NCBI RefSeq assembly: GCF_020443705.1
Contig: NZ_JAIZZK010000002.1
Coordinates: 1 to 64,000, forward strand
Origin: Clostridium algoriphilum
Lineage (GTDB): Bacteria; Bacillota; Clostridia; Clostridiales; Clostridiaceae
DNA length: 64,000 nucleotides
Direction: 5' to 3'
Below the pieces are notes generated by a model that was not told the origin of the DNA, ran no database searches, and was given only the letters and a program-made list of their open reading frames with translations. The translations under genes were made by a program, and so were the position numbers. Shown here in pieces: positions 1 to 8,153 of this stretch. Positions within the stretch are counted from its first letter, which is position 1. Each line of letters begins with the position of its first letter.

Positions 1-134
1 ACAATTATAACAAATAGAGGGGGTCATTGTTTTTTTTATTATAAAAGTAGCTTAAACCCTTGCTAATGCAAGGATTCAAATAAATAAAACAAAGATAGTG
101 TTAACACTATCGCATTTAATAAGGAGGTTAAGGT
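1..134. promoter_or_regulatory. leader region with two dyads before DUF2304 gene
   Basis: No gene is visible here. The sequence shows a small perfect hairpin (CCTTGC, loop taat, GCAAGG, 58-73) and a perfect 18-bp palindrome GATAGTGTTAACACTATC at 94-111, then a strong RBS (aaggaggt, about 121-128) before the first gene. The palindrome is a plausible operator or short terminator stem. I looked for a c-di-GMP riboswitch, because of the HD-GYP gene downstream, and did not find its conserved core. Confidence 0.35.
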
Positions 135-563
135 ATGAGCTTAAACATACGGTTTAGTATTTTAATTTGTGGAATTTCTTTTTCTGTAGCTATAATAAAA
201 TTGCTTATTAATAAAAAATTTAGTGAAAGAATATCTTTGATTTGGTTAATTAGTGCTATGGGAATTTTTATAATTTCTATATTTCCTAAAATTTTAGACG
301 TTTTTGCTAGATTACTTGGTGTAGATTATCCACCTTCCATATTGTTTTTACTTGCTATTTTAATATTACTATTTATTTGTTTTTATCATTCCATTCAAAT
401 ATCAATGCTAAATAACCAGGTTAGAGAACTAGCTCAAAATATGGTGGTAAAAGAAACAGAACATGCAGAAAATGTAAATTTCAAGTTGGATTATAAAAAG
501 GACGATAACTTTGAAAATGATTTAATTGAGGAGGAGCATAGAATAAATGGGGATAATAAATAG
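135..563 (+). CDS. DUF2304-family membrane protein
   Basis: A 142-residue protein with three predicted membrane helices (about residues 8-25, 33-50, 67-85) and a charged tail rich in Glu, Asp and Lys. The second part, with SLIWLI, a FPKILDVFARLLGVDYPPS stretch and a third hydrophobic segment, fits the DUF2304 family. These are small membrane proteins often found beside sugar or exopolysaccharide genes; their function is unknown. A strong RBS (aaggaggttaaggt) precedes the ATG. The 3' end overlaps the next gene by 17 bases, so the two are probably translationally coupled. Confidence 0.75.
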   Translation: MSLNIRFSILICGISFSVAIIKLLINKKFSERISLIWLISAMGIFIISIFPKILDVFARLLGVDYPPSILFLLAILILLFICFYHSIQISMLNNQVRELAQNMVVKETEHAENVNFKLDYKKDDNFENDLIEEEHRINGDNK

Positions 564-2382
564 TTTTAGTTTGTATATTATAATATTTTTATTAATAATT
601 GTTTTTACTATGGTAGTAATTTTTATTATTAAGAATAATAAAATGAAGGAATTAAAAAAGAGAGATTTCATTATTGACAAAATTCTAAACTCAATTAAAA
701 TAAGTAATAATTTAGACGATTCTTTAATGGAGTTACTTTCTGTTTTAACTCAAATAGTTAAAGCTCCTACTTATGCTTTTTATGTTAATGATTATAAAAA
801 TAGTTCCTATATTTTAAAGGCAGCCAGAAGTATGCTGGATGGTAATATTACTATTAATCCTTCTTATAGTGGATTATTACCATACAAAAAAGAAAAATTT
901 AGTATGCCCGCCGTATTAAGCAGTGACAAAATACCTGAAGAAATAAATTTTTTAAAACAAGGAGAAGTACCACTAATTTTAGTGCCTTTTAAAAATGAAA
1001 AGGGATTAATATTAATTGGACCTATTTCAAAAATATCTTCAAGAGAATTAAGGGATTTACAGCAGTTAAGTTTAAGAATCAATAGAATTTTAGACTTTTT
1101 ACTTGAGAAAGAGGAAAATAAAAATAAGATTAAGCAAATAGTCTCTTCAGAAAATGCTGTAAAAAATATTTCTAATGTTTTTTCTGATATAAAAGAAATG
1201 ATGGAAATACTTTTGAACATAGCAGTGAAATCCATTAATGCAAATGGAGGCTTATTTCTTTCAGAGGATAAAGGTACTTTTCAGGTAGAGAAAATTATAG
1301 GATTAGAAACTGAAAAACAAGAGTTATTAATAAGAGATACCCAAACCCAGTCTTTGCTCTTTGACTTAATCATTGATAAGGATATGATTTTTTTAACTAA
1401 AAAAGATAAGGACTTCTTTAAGATACCACCCTATTTTGTTACTGACGGAATAGAAGAACTTTTATTTGTAAAGGTAAATTCAGAAAAAGGAATTGGATTG
1501 TCAGTTTTTTGGTATAAAGATAGTCTATCTTCTAAGGATCACCAAATTGCTGCAATTAAAATATTATCAAAGAGGATGGGAGATTTAATTAATAATCACA
1601 TTAACTATCAACGTATAGCATATTCTTATAAAGATATTTTAAAAACTTTAGCAAAACTTATTGATAATTTAAGCAAAAACACAGTGTCATATTCTGAGTT
1701 AATGTACCGTTATGCATTTGTTATTGCAAAAGAAATGAACCTGTCAAAGGAAGAGATAGAGGATATTTCTCTTGCAGCTTATTTAAGTAACATTGGTGTT
1801 ATAGGCTTGATAGATCAGTTGCTAAATAAAAAAGGTAAATATAATGAAATAGAGTATGAAAATATGAAATTACATGCGCAAGCAGGAGCAGCAATAATTG
1901 AAGCAACTCTTGGGAATGTTCAAGTAGCGGCTTATATAAGACATCATCATGAACGTTATGATGGGTACGGTTACCCCTCTAGGTTAAAGGGAGAAGAAAT
2001 ACCATTAGGTGCAAGAATTATATTTGTGATTCAAACTTTTCTTGCGAAAATTATGAGCCGTGATTATAGATCAGCAATTTCTTTTGAGGAAGCACTAAAT
2101 CAATTAAAAATAGCGAGTGGAACTCAACTAGATGAAAAAGTAGTAGAGGCATTTATTAGTTGGTTTGAGAAAAAAGAAAAGATTTTCAAAAATAAAAATT
2201 GTGCGTTAGGGAATTGTTGGGATATGCGTTGCTCTCCAGAGCATATTTGTATCAACTGTCCTGCATATAAGAATACTACTAAAAATTGTTGGGAGTTTGG
2301 GGGTGCGAATTGTATCAAACATGGGAATAAATGTGAAGATTGTTTTGTTCGTACTGAGTATTTATATAGGATGAAGTCGTAA
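547..2382 (+). CDS. membrane-anchored GAF-like / degenerate HD-GYP protein with Cys-rich tail
   Basis: 611 residues. An N-terminal membrane helix (about 7-28) is followed by a GAF-like sensory region and an HD-GYP domain (about 370-540). HD-GYP domains normally hydrolyse cyclic di-GMP. The HHERYDGYGYP signature and the following IPLGARI are intact. The metal-binding HD pair, however, is replaced by S414-N415 in YLSNIGV, and the usual VAD...DAMTS segment reads VIQTFLAKIMS. Two or more metal ligands are therefore missing, and a sensor or binding role is more likely than phosphodiesterase activity. The C-terminus (about 548-605) is a Cys-rich tail with two CW motifs (GNCWDMRC, KNCWEF) and about ten cysteines, possibly a metal or redox module. 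It overlaps both neighbours. Confidence 0.8.
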   Translation: MGIINSFSLYIIIFLLIIVFTMVVIFIIKNNKMKELKKRDFIIDKILNSIKISNNLDDSLMELLSVLTQIVKAPTYAFYVNDYKNSSYILKAARSMLDGNITINPSYSGLLPYKKEKFSMPAVLSSDKIPEEINFLKQGEVPLILVPFKNEKGLILIGPISKISSRELRDLQQLSLRINRILDFLLEKEENKNKIKQIVSSENAVKNISNVFSDIKEMMEILLNIAVKSINANGGLFLSEDKGTFQVEKIIGLETEKQELLIRDTQTQSLLFDLIIDKDMIFLTKKDKDFFKIPPYFVTDGIEELLFVKVNSEKGIGLSVFWYKDSLSSKDHQIAAIKILSKRMGDLINNHINYQRIAYSYKDILKTLAKLIDNLSKNTVSYSELMYRYAFVIAKEMNLSKEEIEDISLAAYLSNIGVIGLIDQLLNKKGKYNEIEYENMKLHAQAGAAIIEATLGNVQVAAYIRHHHERYDGYGYPSRLKGEEIPLGARIIFVIQTFLAKIMSRDYRSAISFEEALNQLKIASGTQLDEKVVEAFISWFEKKEKIFKNKNCALGNCWDMRCSPEHICINCPAYKNTTKNCWEFGGANCIKHGNKCEDCFVRTEYLYRMKS

Positions 2383-3149
2383 TGATAAGTAAAAGACATG
2401 ATTTTAAAAATATTAAAAATTTTTCATTGTTTTATGGAATTGGTAACAGTGAAGAGTTATCTAAATATGATTTAACTATAGTTGAACCTTTAGGTCAAAA
2501 TGAGATTAGTGTTAAAGAAATGCAAGCTAAAGGAACCTTAGTGATAGCTTATGTAAGTGTAGTAGAAATAATTGAAGCTTTTCCACATTATAAATTCTTA
2601 AGAGAAGAGGATTTTCTTAAAATAGATAATAATCGTGTTATGAACAAAGAATTTAATACCTATTTGATAAACTTAAAATCTGAGCGGTGGATTTCAATTT
2701 TAATGCATCATATTGGCAATTTGATCCTAAATAGTAATTATGATGGCATATTTCTTGATACCATGGGAGATGTTGAATTTTCAGTGTTTAATGAACAACA
2801 ACAAGAGTCTTTAATTTGTGGAGCTGTAGATTTTATAACAAAAATTAGAGAGCAGTACGAGGATATTATAATAATTCAAAATAACGGATTTAACAAACTT
2901 ATAGAAAGTACATTTAATTTTATTGATGGGGTATGCTGGGAAAACCCAAGGCTCTGGGATATTAATAATTCTGATTGGATTAAGTACATTACAGGTAAGT
3001 TAACTAATTTATCTAAAGAGCAAATGAAGGTTTTATTACTTTATGAGGAAAATAGTTTTACATCACAAGAGTTTGCTAAGATTAATCTTGCAGAAAAAAT
3101 AGCAAAAATAAATAATTTCTTAATTTATAAAACAGAAAGCTATTGTTAA
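2382..3149 (+). CDS. GH114-like (TM1410/endo-alpha-1,4-polygalactosaminidase-type) protein
   Basis: 255 residues with the pattern of the GH114/TM1410 TIM-barrel family: FYGIGNSEELSKYDLTIVEP at the start, a VIAYVSVVE strand, a YDGIFLDTMGD strand carrying a likely catalytic Asp, and IIIQNNGF. Family members cleave galactosaminogalactan-type polymers or act in polysaccharide assembly (the PelA hydrolase domain is related). Most are secreted, but no signal peptide or anchor is visible here, so this copy appears cytoplasmic or its export is not obvious. The start ATG overlaps the previous stop (TAATG), making it the third gene of a coupled unit. Family assignment is fairly sure; the substrate is inference. 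Confidence 0.65.
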   Translation: MISKRHDFKNIKNFSLFYGIGNSEELSKYDLTIVEPLGQNEISVKEMQAKGTLVIAYVSVVEIIEAFPHYKFLREEDFLKIDNNRVMNKEFNTYLINLKSERWISILMHHIGNLILNSNYDGIFLDTMGDVEFSVFNEQQQESLICGAVDFITKIREQYEDIIIIQNNGFNKLIESTFNFIDGVCWENPRLWDINNSDWIKYITGKLTNLSKEQMKVLLLYEENSFTSQEFAKINLAEKIAKINNFLIYKTESYC

Positions 3150-3155
3150 ATTTAA

Positions 3156-3305
3156 AAAATACCGGTTAATAATTTATGGACATATCCAGGGCAGGTTATA
3201 GCTGGGGGTGTTATATTTTTACTGATTAATTTATCTTGGTTTAAAAAACTTCCACTATCAAAATGGAAGGGATATCACTGCATGGATAAGGATAAAAATA
3301 ACTGA
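3156..3305 (+). pseudogene. possible C-terminal gene fragment (membrane protein)
   Basis: The 374 bases between 3150 and 3523 carry no intact gene. A frame open from 3156 to a TGA at 3303-3305 reads as a hydrophobic stretch (GQVIAGGVIFLLINLSWF) followed by a basic tail, with no start codon or RBS. It could be the remains of a membrane protein once belonging to the upstream polysaccharide-type unit. I cannot identify the family, and chance is possible in AT-rich sequence. Confidence 0.3.
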
Positions 3306-3523
3306 CAGTAGTTGAATGGATGAAATGTTTAAGTTGTGTTATTGATAATTTGTTGCTATAATTTGTAATTGCTTATGATATACTTATATTAAGTTAATAT
3401 ACAGTAGGGAGAATAACATTAGTTATAATTTAAGAGAATTAAGCAGGTTATGATTTTTGTTATTTATTTGATATAAGTTAAAGAGGTATCCTTTTCATGG
3501 CTATAAAGTGAAGGAGGGGTTTT

Positions 3524-4702
3524 ATGTTACATAATTATAAAACAAATAAAGTATTATTATCTTTAGCTTTAACGATGAGTATAACAGCTTCGACTATAGG
3601 TAATTTAGTACAAGCAGCTCAGACTGGTTCAATATCAATAGTAAATAAATCAATTAAATCGCCAGTGTATACTGTAACAACTATTACTGCGTTTAGGGCT
3701 AGAGTGGCTTATGCAATTGGACATAGGGAGGATTCACTCAATATAAGTTATAAGGGATCAGAAACTATTCCAAACTATAATGCATTTTTGCTTGAAGTAG
3801 TAACAACTGCTGCTAAGACAGCGGGGAGTGATTATGAGAAAAATCTATTAAAGGGTTATCATTATGATGGAGCGTCAACACCGACTTTATCTAATACACA
3901 TTTCTCTTTAACATACGGATTTGATTATACAGAGACTGCAAAGCAAGTAGCTAAGGTAAATACAAAAGTTAAAGAGGTTTTAAGCCAAATAATAACACCT
4001 AGTATGACTGAGGGGCAAAGAATAAAGGCTATAAATTCATATATATGTAAGAAGGTAGCTTATGATATTTCTTACAATAATAAAAATAACACAGCATACG
4101 AAGCACTACTCGGAAGTGGAAAAAGCATGTGCATGGGTTATTCTTTACTAGCTTACAGAATGCTCACAGATGCAGGTGTAGAGTCTAGAATAGTTCTAGG
4201 AATTGCTGATGGTAAACATGCTTGGAATATGGTGAAAGTAGCAGGTAGTTGGTATCATTTAGACACAACTTGGAATGATCCATTGCCAGACTTAAGTGGA
4301 AGGGTATATGAAACTTATTCTTTGCGTAGTGATGTTCAAATGAAGCCTAGTCATGTTTGGATGAATTCATTATATCCAATTGCTGCTAAGTCATATATTA
4401 AGTCTACTGACGTAGTTATACCTAAATCACCAGTAGTACAATCTCACTCTGTAGTAGCACGTTACATGTCAGTTGAAAAAGGTAAATTATACGTGAAAGG
4501 ACTTGCAAAGGGAGACATAATTACTGTATATCCCTCTAATCCTGCTGCATTAAAGGGAGCAAAACCAATATCTATAGTAACAGTAAAAAAGGGGTATTCA
4601 TCCCTATGGGCTACGGCCAAAACAAATACTAAATATCTTTACGTCACTAAGACATCAGTGAATAAACTGCAATCAAACGCAATATCCATAAGGAATAGGT
4701 AG
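3524..4702 (+). CDS. secreted transglutaminase-like domain protein
   Basis: 392 residues with an N-terminal signal peptide (basic MLHNYKTNK, hydrophobic core, VQAAQ cleavage region near residue 30). The central region is a transglutaminase-like cysteine protease fold (about 150-265). Its catalytic triad is visible as C203 in SMCMGYS, H232 in KHAWNMV and D247 in HLDTTWNDP. Such proteins are usually peptidases or amidases acting on the cell wall or surface proteins. The last 85 residues look beta-rich and may bind the wall. RBS gaaggaggggt is strong. It stands alone as a unit. Substrate unknown. Confidence 0.8.
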   Translation: MLHNYKTNKVLLSLALTMSITASTIGNLVQAAQTGSISIVNKSIKSPVYTVTTITAFRARVAYAIGHREDSLNISYKGSETIPNYNAFLLEVVTTAAKTAGSDYEKNLLKGYHYDGASTPTLSNTHFSLTYGFDYTETAKQVAKVNTKVKEVLSQIITPSMTEGQRIKAINSYICKKVAYDISYNNKNNTAYEALLGSGKSMCMGYSLLAYRMLTDAGVESRIVLGIADGKHAWNMVKVAGSWYHLDTTWNDPLPDLSGRVYETYSLRSDVQMKPSHVWMNSLYPIAAKSYIKSTDVVIPKSPVVQSHSVVARYMSVEKGKLYVKGLAKGDIITVYPSNPAALKGAKPISIVTVKKGYSSLWATAKTNTKYLYVTKTSVNKLQSNAISIRNR

Positions 4703-4763
4703 ATGCAAGGTAATAAATGCATATAAAGTTATCACATTTACAACAATTATTACCAAATTATGG

Positions 4764-4769
4764 TATAAT
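4764..4769 (+). promoter_or_regulatory. extended -10 promoter element for the 46-aa zinc-ribbon gene
   Basis: TGGTATAAT at 4761-4769 is a TGN-extended -10 box, lying 34 bases before the start of the small gene at 4803. No good -35 hexamer is seen at 17-bp spacing, as is common for extended -10 promoters. Confidence 0.45.
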
Positions 4770-4802
4770 AAATGAAGCGAGCAGCTTAGTAGGAGGGACA
4801 AG

Positions 4803-4943
4803 ATGAAATTAATTTGTAAATGTGGTAATGTTGAGGATATAAAAACTGATAAGAAAATTGAAAGATATGAATTTAGAACATGTGAGGATTCTACTTTAAT
4901 ATTAGTATGCAAGAACTGTAATGAAGTAGTATTTATAAAATAA
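4803..4943 (+). CDS. 46-aa zinc-ribbon-like small protein
   Basis: A 46-residue ORF with a strong RBS (aggaggga) seven bases before ATG. It has C5 and C7 (ICKCGN), a central acidic/basic segment with C27, and C36 and C39 (VCKNCNE), a layout like a minimal zinc ribbon. It has its own extended -10 promoter and ends just before a bidirectional terminator. Function unknown; a nucleic-acid or protein adaptor is a guess from the metal-binding pattern only. Confidence 0.6.
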   Translation: MKLICKCGNVEDIKTDKKIERYEFRTCEDSTLILVCKNCNEVVFIK

Positions 4944-4995
4944 AGAACGTTATGGACAGAACATAGAATTGATTTAATGATAAATTAAAAAAGTT

Positions 4996-5058
4996 GCAGG
5001 CAAATAAAAAAACAAGTCTTACATTTTTAATGTGAGACTTGTTTTTTTATTTGCCTGC
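4996..5058. terminator. 30-bp bidirectional terminator hairpin
   Basis: Arms 4996-5025 and 5029-5058 pair over 30 bases with a single G-T wobble and a three-base loop. A- and T-rich blocks inside the arms provide U-runs on both strands. It serves the 46-aa gene on the plus strand and the 27-aa ORF on the minus strand, whose stop codon lies inside the stem. Confidence 0.75.
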
Positions 5059-5130
5059 TTTTTCAATAGAATCAGCAAGACATTCATCAATAACATCCTT
5101 ACTAATTATAATAATATTTTTATTACTCAT
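5047..5130 (-). CDS. 27-aa small protein
   Basis: A 27-residue ORF beginning MSNKNIIIISKDVIDE and ending in KAGK. It is preceded by a near-perfect RBS (gaaggagagtgaattt) with good spacing. It is amphipathic, with one Cys and no membrane segment. Its stop is inside the terminator hairpin shared with the convergent 46-aa gene. It may be transcribed from the promoter of the EamA gene upstream on the same strand, or separately from the dyad region at 5168-5203. I do not recognise it; the RBS is the main argument that it is translated. Confidence 0.5.
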   Translation of the reverse strand: MSNKNIIIISKDVIDECLADSIEKAGK

Positions 5131-5167
5131 TAAATTCACTCTCCTTCGTCTTATATAAATAATAGCA

Positions 5168-5203
5168 TGTTAATGTTAAAGGGATATTATATTAACATTA
5201 ACA
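5168..5203. promoter_or_regulatory. 12-bp perfect inverted repeat
   Basis: TGTTAATGTTAA at 5168-5179 and TTAACATTAACA at 5192-5203 are perfect complements separated by 12 bases. There is no T-run, so an operator is more likely than a terminator. Each arm also contains a direct repeat GTTAAT/GTTAA. It lies between the EamA gene and the 27-aa ORF, both on the minus strand. Confidence 0.4.
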
Positions 5204-5228
5204 TTCAGCAAACTTTTAATGATTATTC

Positions 5229-6119
5229 CTAGAGTTCAACAGTATTGTGTGTAAATTTAGTTTCTAAGAATTCACCTAAAAATGTGGAACCTAAAATAAG
5301 TACTCCTCCAATTATCTTAACAAATGTTATAGTTTCGCCTAAAAAAATTGAAGCTATAATTACAGCAGATATTGGGTCAATATAGCTTAAGATAGCTATA
5401 GATTGTCCCTTTAATTCTTTTATTGAAGAGAAATACATTAGATACGCGATTCCTGTATGAAGGATTCCAATCATTAATATAAAAATCCAAGCTTTAGAAC
5501 CTATTTTACTTAAATTAAGATTGCCACGATAAACAATGCTTGGAAGTAATACTAAAGCAGATACAGATAATTGAATTAGCGTTGTTTCAAAGCCAGATAA
5601 ATTTTTTATAAACTTATTCATTAAAATAATACTAGCATATAATACGGCGGCGGCGAGTCCATACATTATTCCAACTATATGATTGTACGAGCCCGATGGG
5701 TTATTACTTCCTATACTAACTATTAAGAACAGTCCACACATAGCCATAATAACGCAGAGAATTTTTGTGATTGTGAGTTTTTCTTTAAGAATTATAGGGG
5801 CTAGCATTATTACAAATACAGGAGCAAAATAGTAACTCAAAGTTGAGTTTGAAATAGTGGTATATTTGTATGCCTGAAATAAAAGAATCCAGTTAAAACC
5901 TAAAGCAACTCCAGACAAAATGAGAATTAATATATTCTTCTTTATTACTTTAAACGATATTTTTTGTCCCATTATAAGACCTGCAAGGAGTAAAAATATG
6001 CTACCTATAATAGCTCTTAAAAAAGCAATTTCCAAGGAGGGCAGGTTTATATTCTTTATAAAAACTCCTAAGCTTCCAAAAATAATCATAGCACTAATAA
6101 TATTAAGTTTGTTTTTCAT
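5229..6119 (-). CDS. EamA-family (DMT) transporter
   Basis: 296 residues with ten hydrophobic segments arranged as two EamA repeats of about 140 residues, typical of drug/metabolite transporter exporters of amino acids or metabolites. The N-terminal MKNKLNIISAMIIFGSLGVFIKNI and the LGETITFVKIIGGVLILGSTF near the C-terminus are characteristic. Its RBS (aggaggaatta, minus strand) is directly upstream. It is divergent from the malolactic-type enzyme gene, sharing the 292-bp intergenic region. Substrate cannot be told from sequence. Confidence 0.85.
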   Translation of the reverse strand: MKNKLNIISAMIIFGSLGVFIKNINLPSLEIAFLRAIIGSIFLLLAGLIMGQKISFKVIKKNILILILSGVALGFNWILLFQAYKYTTISNSTLSYYFAPVFVIMLAPIILKEKLTITKILCVIMAMCGLFLIVSIGSNNPSGSYNHIVGIMYGLAAAVLYASIILMNKFIKNLSGFETTLIQLSVSALVLLPSIVYRGNLNLSKIGSKAWIFILMIGILHTGIAYLMYFSSIKELKGQSIAILSYIDPISAVIIASIFLGETITFVKIIGGVLILGSTFLGEFLETKFTHNTVEL

Positions 6120-6178
6120 CTAATTCCTCCTAGCCTAGTTTGGACTAATTAATATTTTATATAATTATAATGAGATTA

Positions 6179-6193
6179 TTTGACAATGTCAAA
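6179..6193. promoter_or_regulatory. 15-bp palindrome in divergent promoter region
   Basis: TTTGACAATGTCAAA is a perfect palindrome around a central A, lying 60 bases upstream of the EamA gene start. Because it contains TTGACA on both strands it could be an operator overlapping a -35 box. Confidence 0.35.
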
Positions 6194-6221
6194 TGATAGT
6201 CATTGATATAGACAATTTTGT

Positions 6222-6248
6222 AGCGTTATAAAAAACATTTATAACACT
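6222..6248. promoter_or_regulatory. candidate LysR (MleR-type) binding dyad
   Basis: GTTATA at 6225-6230 and TATAAC at 6240-6245 form a dyad with a 9-base spacer. It extends outward with further complementary bases (A22-G23 with C47-T48) and matches the LysR T-N11-A arrangement. It lies about 40 bases upstream of a TATAAT at 6287-6292 that has no good -35 box, as expected of an activator-dependent promoter. Assigning it to the neighbouring LysR regulator is inference. Confidence 0.4.
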
Positions 6249-6411
6249 ATAAATAATCTATATTTCTAAAATGAAATATATGAATGTATAATATAGTTAA
6301 AGAAAAAAGATCATTGTTAATAATGAAAGAGACGTAGCTAGGATACATTTAATAATTTCTACATTATATAAATGGAACAAAAACATTTAATATTCAAAGG
6401 AGTGTTAATAA

Positions 6412-8043
6412 ATGATAAATTTAAAAGGTCAAGAATTATTAAGAAACCCTTTCTTAAATAGAGGAATCGCTTTTACAGAAGATGAAAGAAAAAAGTATGA
6501 AATTATAGGGTTATTACCAAACATAGTAAGAACTATTGAGGAACAAGAACAGATAATTTATCTAAGAACTAAAGATTTTGAAGATAAATTAGAAAAACGT
6601 AATTACTTAATGAATTTATATGATACTAACAGAACGCTTTTTTGCTATGTTATTGGTAAACACATTACTGAATTTCTTCCTATAATATATACTCCAACTA
6701 TAGGTGATTCAGTAATAAATTATTCAAAAAATTACGATACTCCAAAGGATGCTGTTTTTCTTTCAGTAGATCATCCTGAAGACATTAAAAAATCTATTGA
6801 GAATTCTTTAAAAGATCTTGATGAAATAAAACTTATTGTTGTGACAGATGGTGAAGGTGTACTTGGAATAGGTGATTGGGGTGTTCAAGGAGTTGACATA
6901 GCCATAGGAAAACTGGCCGTATATACAGTAGCTGCAGGTGTAAATCCTAAAAATGTTCTTCCTATAGTAATTGATTCTGGAACAAATAACGAGATACTCC
7001 TAAATGATCCACTCTATATCGGGAATAAACACAAGAGAGTAATTGGAGGAAAGTACTATGATTTTATAGATGAATTTGTAAAGATTTCTAATGATTTATT
7101 TCCAGGGGTACTTCTTCACTGGGAAGACCTTGGACGTGGAAACGCAAGTGCTATTCTTAATAAATACAAATCAAAGATTTGTACATTTAATGATGATATA
7201 CAAGGAACTGGAGTTATGATGGTTTCAGCAATGAGTGCTATTGCAAAGGTAACTGGGATACCAATTAGAGACCATAAAATATTAGTTTTTGGTGGCGGCA
7301 CTGCAGGTGTTGGTGTATCAGATCAGATATTAATTGAAAAAATCCAGAGCGGATTAACTTATGAAGAAGCAATAAAACAGTTTTATCTTGTTGACCGTTT
7401 TGGTCTTATTACTGAAGATATGGAAAATCTTACTGAGGGTCAAAAAAAATATTCAAAAAGCATTGGTGAATTTGAAAAACCACTTACAGATCTCGCAGAA
7501 ATAGTAGCTGCTGTTAAACCCACAGTACTTATTGGAACTTCTGGGGTTCGTGGTGCTTTCACAGAAAAAGCCATAAGAAAAATGGCAGAATTAAATGAGA
7601 AACCTGCTATTATGCCTATCTCAAATCCAACAAAACTTGCAGAGGCAAAAGCTACAGACTTAATAAACTGGACAGATGGTCGGGCATTGGTAGTAACAGG
7701 AAGTCCATCCGAGCCAATAATTCATAATGGGGTAACATATACCATTGGTCAGGCTAATAATGCACTTCTGTACCCAGGCTTAGGACTTGGTATAATAGTT
7801 GCAAAAGCTAAAACTGTATCCAATGGAATGTTATCAGCTGCAGCTCATGGAATTGCTTCTCTTCAAGATTTTTCAAAGACCGGAGCTGCAATTTTACCAT
7901 CAGTTGAAAAACTTAGACAAGCATCAAAACTTGTTGCAATTGCTGTGGTGAAGCAAGCAGTTAAAGAGGGGTTAAATCGTATAGAAATTACAGATGCTAA
8001 GAAGGCAGTGGAAGATAATATATGGGAACCAATCTATAAATAA
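6412..8043 (+). CDS. malolactic-type / NAD-dependent malic enzyme
   Basis: 543 residues, full length for the malic/malolactic enzyme family. The N-terminus NPFLNRGIAFTEDERKKY, the YTPTIGDSVINYSKN segment (containing the active-site Tyr), VTDGEGVLGIGDWGVQGVD (GIGDWG at 152-157), FNDDIQGTGVMMVSAM (metal ligands) and the NAD-binding VFGGGTAGVGVS are all present. GIGDWG and the C-terminal YTIGQANNALLYPGLGLG match malolactic enzymes (MleS), which convert L-malate to L-lactate and CO2, better than oxidative malic enzymes, which usually read GLGDLG. The LysR gene downstream resembles MleR. No malate permease lies nearby. The exact reaction needs assay; family membership is certain. Confidence 0.85.
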   Translation: MINLKGQELLRNPFLNRGIAFTEDERKKYEIIGLLPNIVRTIEEQEQIIYLRTKDFEDKLEKRNYLMNLYDTNRTLFCYVIGKHITEFLPIIYTPTIGDSVINYSKNYDTPKDAVFLSVDHPEDIKKSIENSLKDLDEIKLIVVTDGEGVLGIGDWGVQGVDIAIGKLAVYTVAAGVNPKNVLPIVIDSGTNNEILLNDPLYIGNKHKRVIGGKYYDFIDEFVKISNDLFPGVLLHWEDLGRGNASAILNKYKSKICTFNDDIQGTGVMMVSAMSAIAKVTGIPIRDHKILVFGGGTAGVGVSDQILIEKIQSGLTYEEAIKQFYLVDRFGLITEDMENLTEGQKKYSKSIGEFEKPLTDLAEIVAAVKPTVLIGTSGVRGAFTEKAIRKMAELNEKPAIMPISNPTKLAEAKATDLINWTDGRALVVTGSPSEPIIHNGVTYTIGQANNALLYPGLGLGIIVAKAKTVSNGMLSAAAHGIASLQDFSKTGAAILPSVEKLRQASKLVAIAVVKQAVKEGLNRIEITDAKKAVEDNIWEPIYK

Positions 8044-8051
8044 GTTATACT

Positions 8052-8084
8052 AAATTACTATAGGAATAGTTCCTATAGTAATTT
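8052..8084 (+). terminator. 15-bp perfect hairpin after malolactic-type enzyme gene
   Basis: Arms 8052-8066 and 8070-8084 are perfectly complementary with a TAG loop. The A/T blocks at the arm ends could supply a short U-run. It separates the enzyme gene from the LysR gene. Confidence 0.6.
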
Positions 8085-8153
8085 GTGATTTGGTACATTA
8101 TTTGCTTAAAATAAATTAATAGTGTATGCTCATTTTTTAAGGAGTTGTGATAA

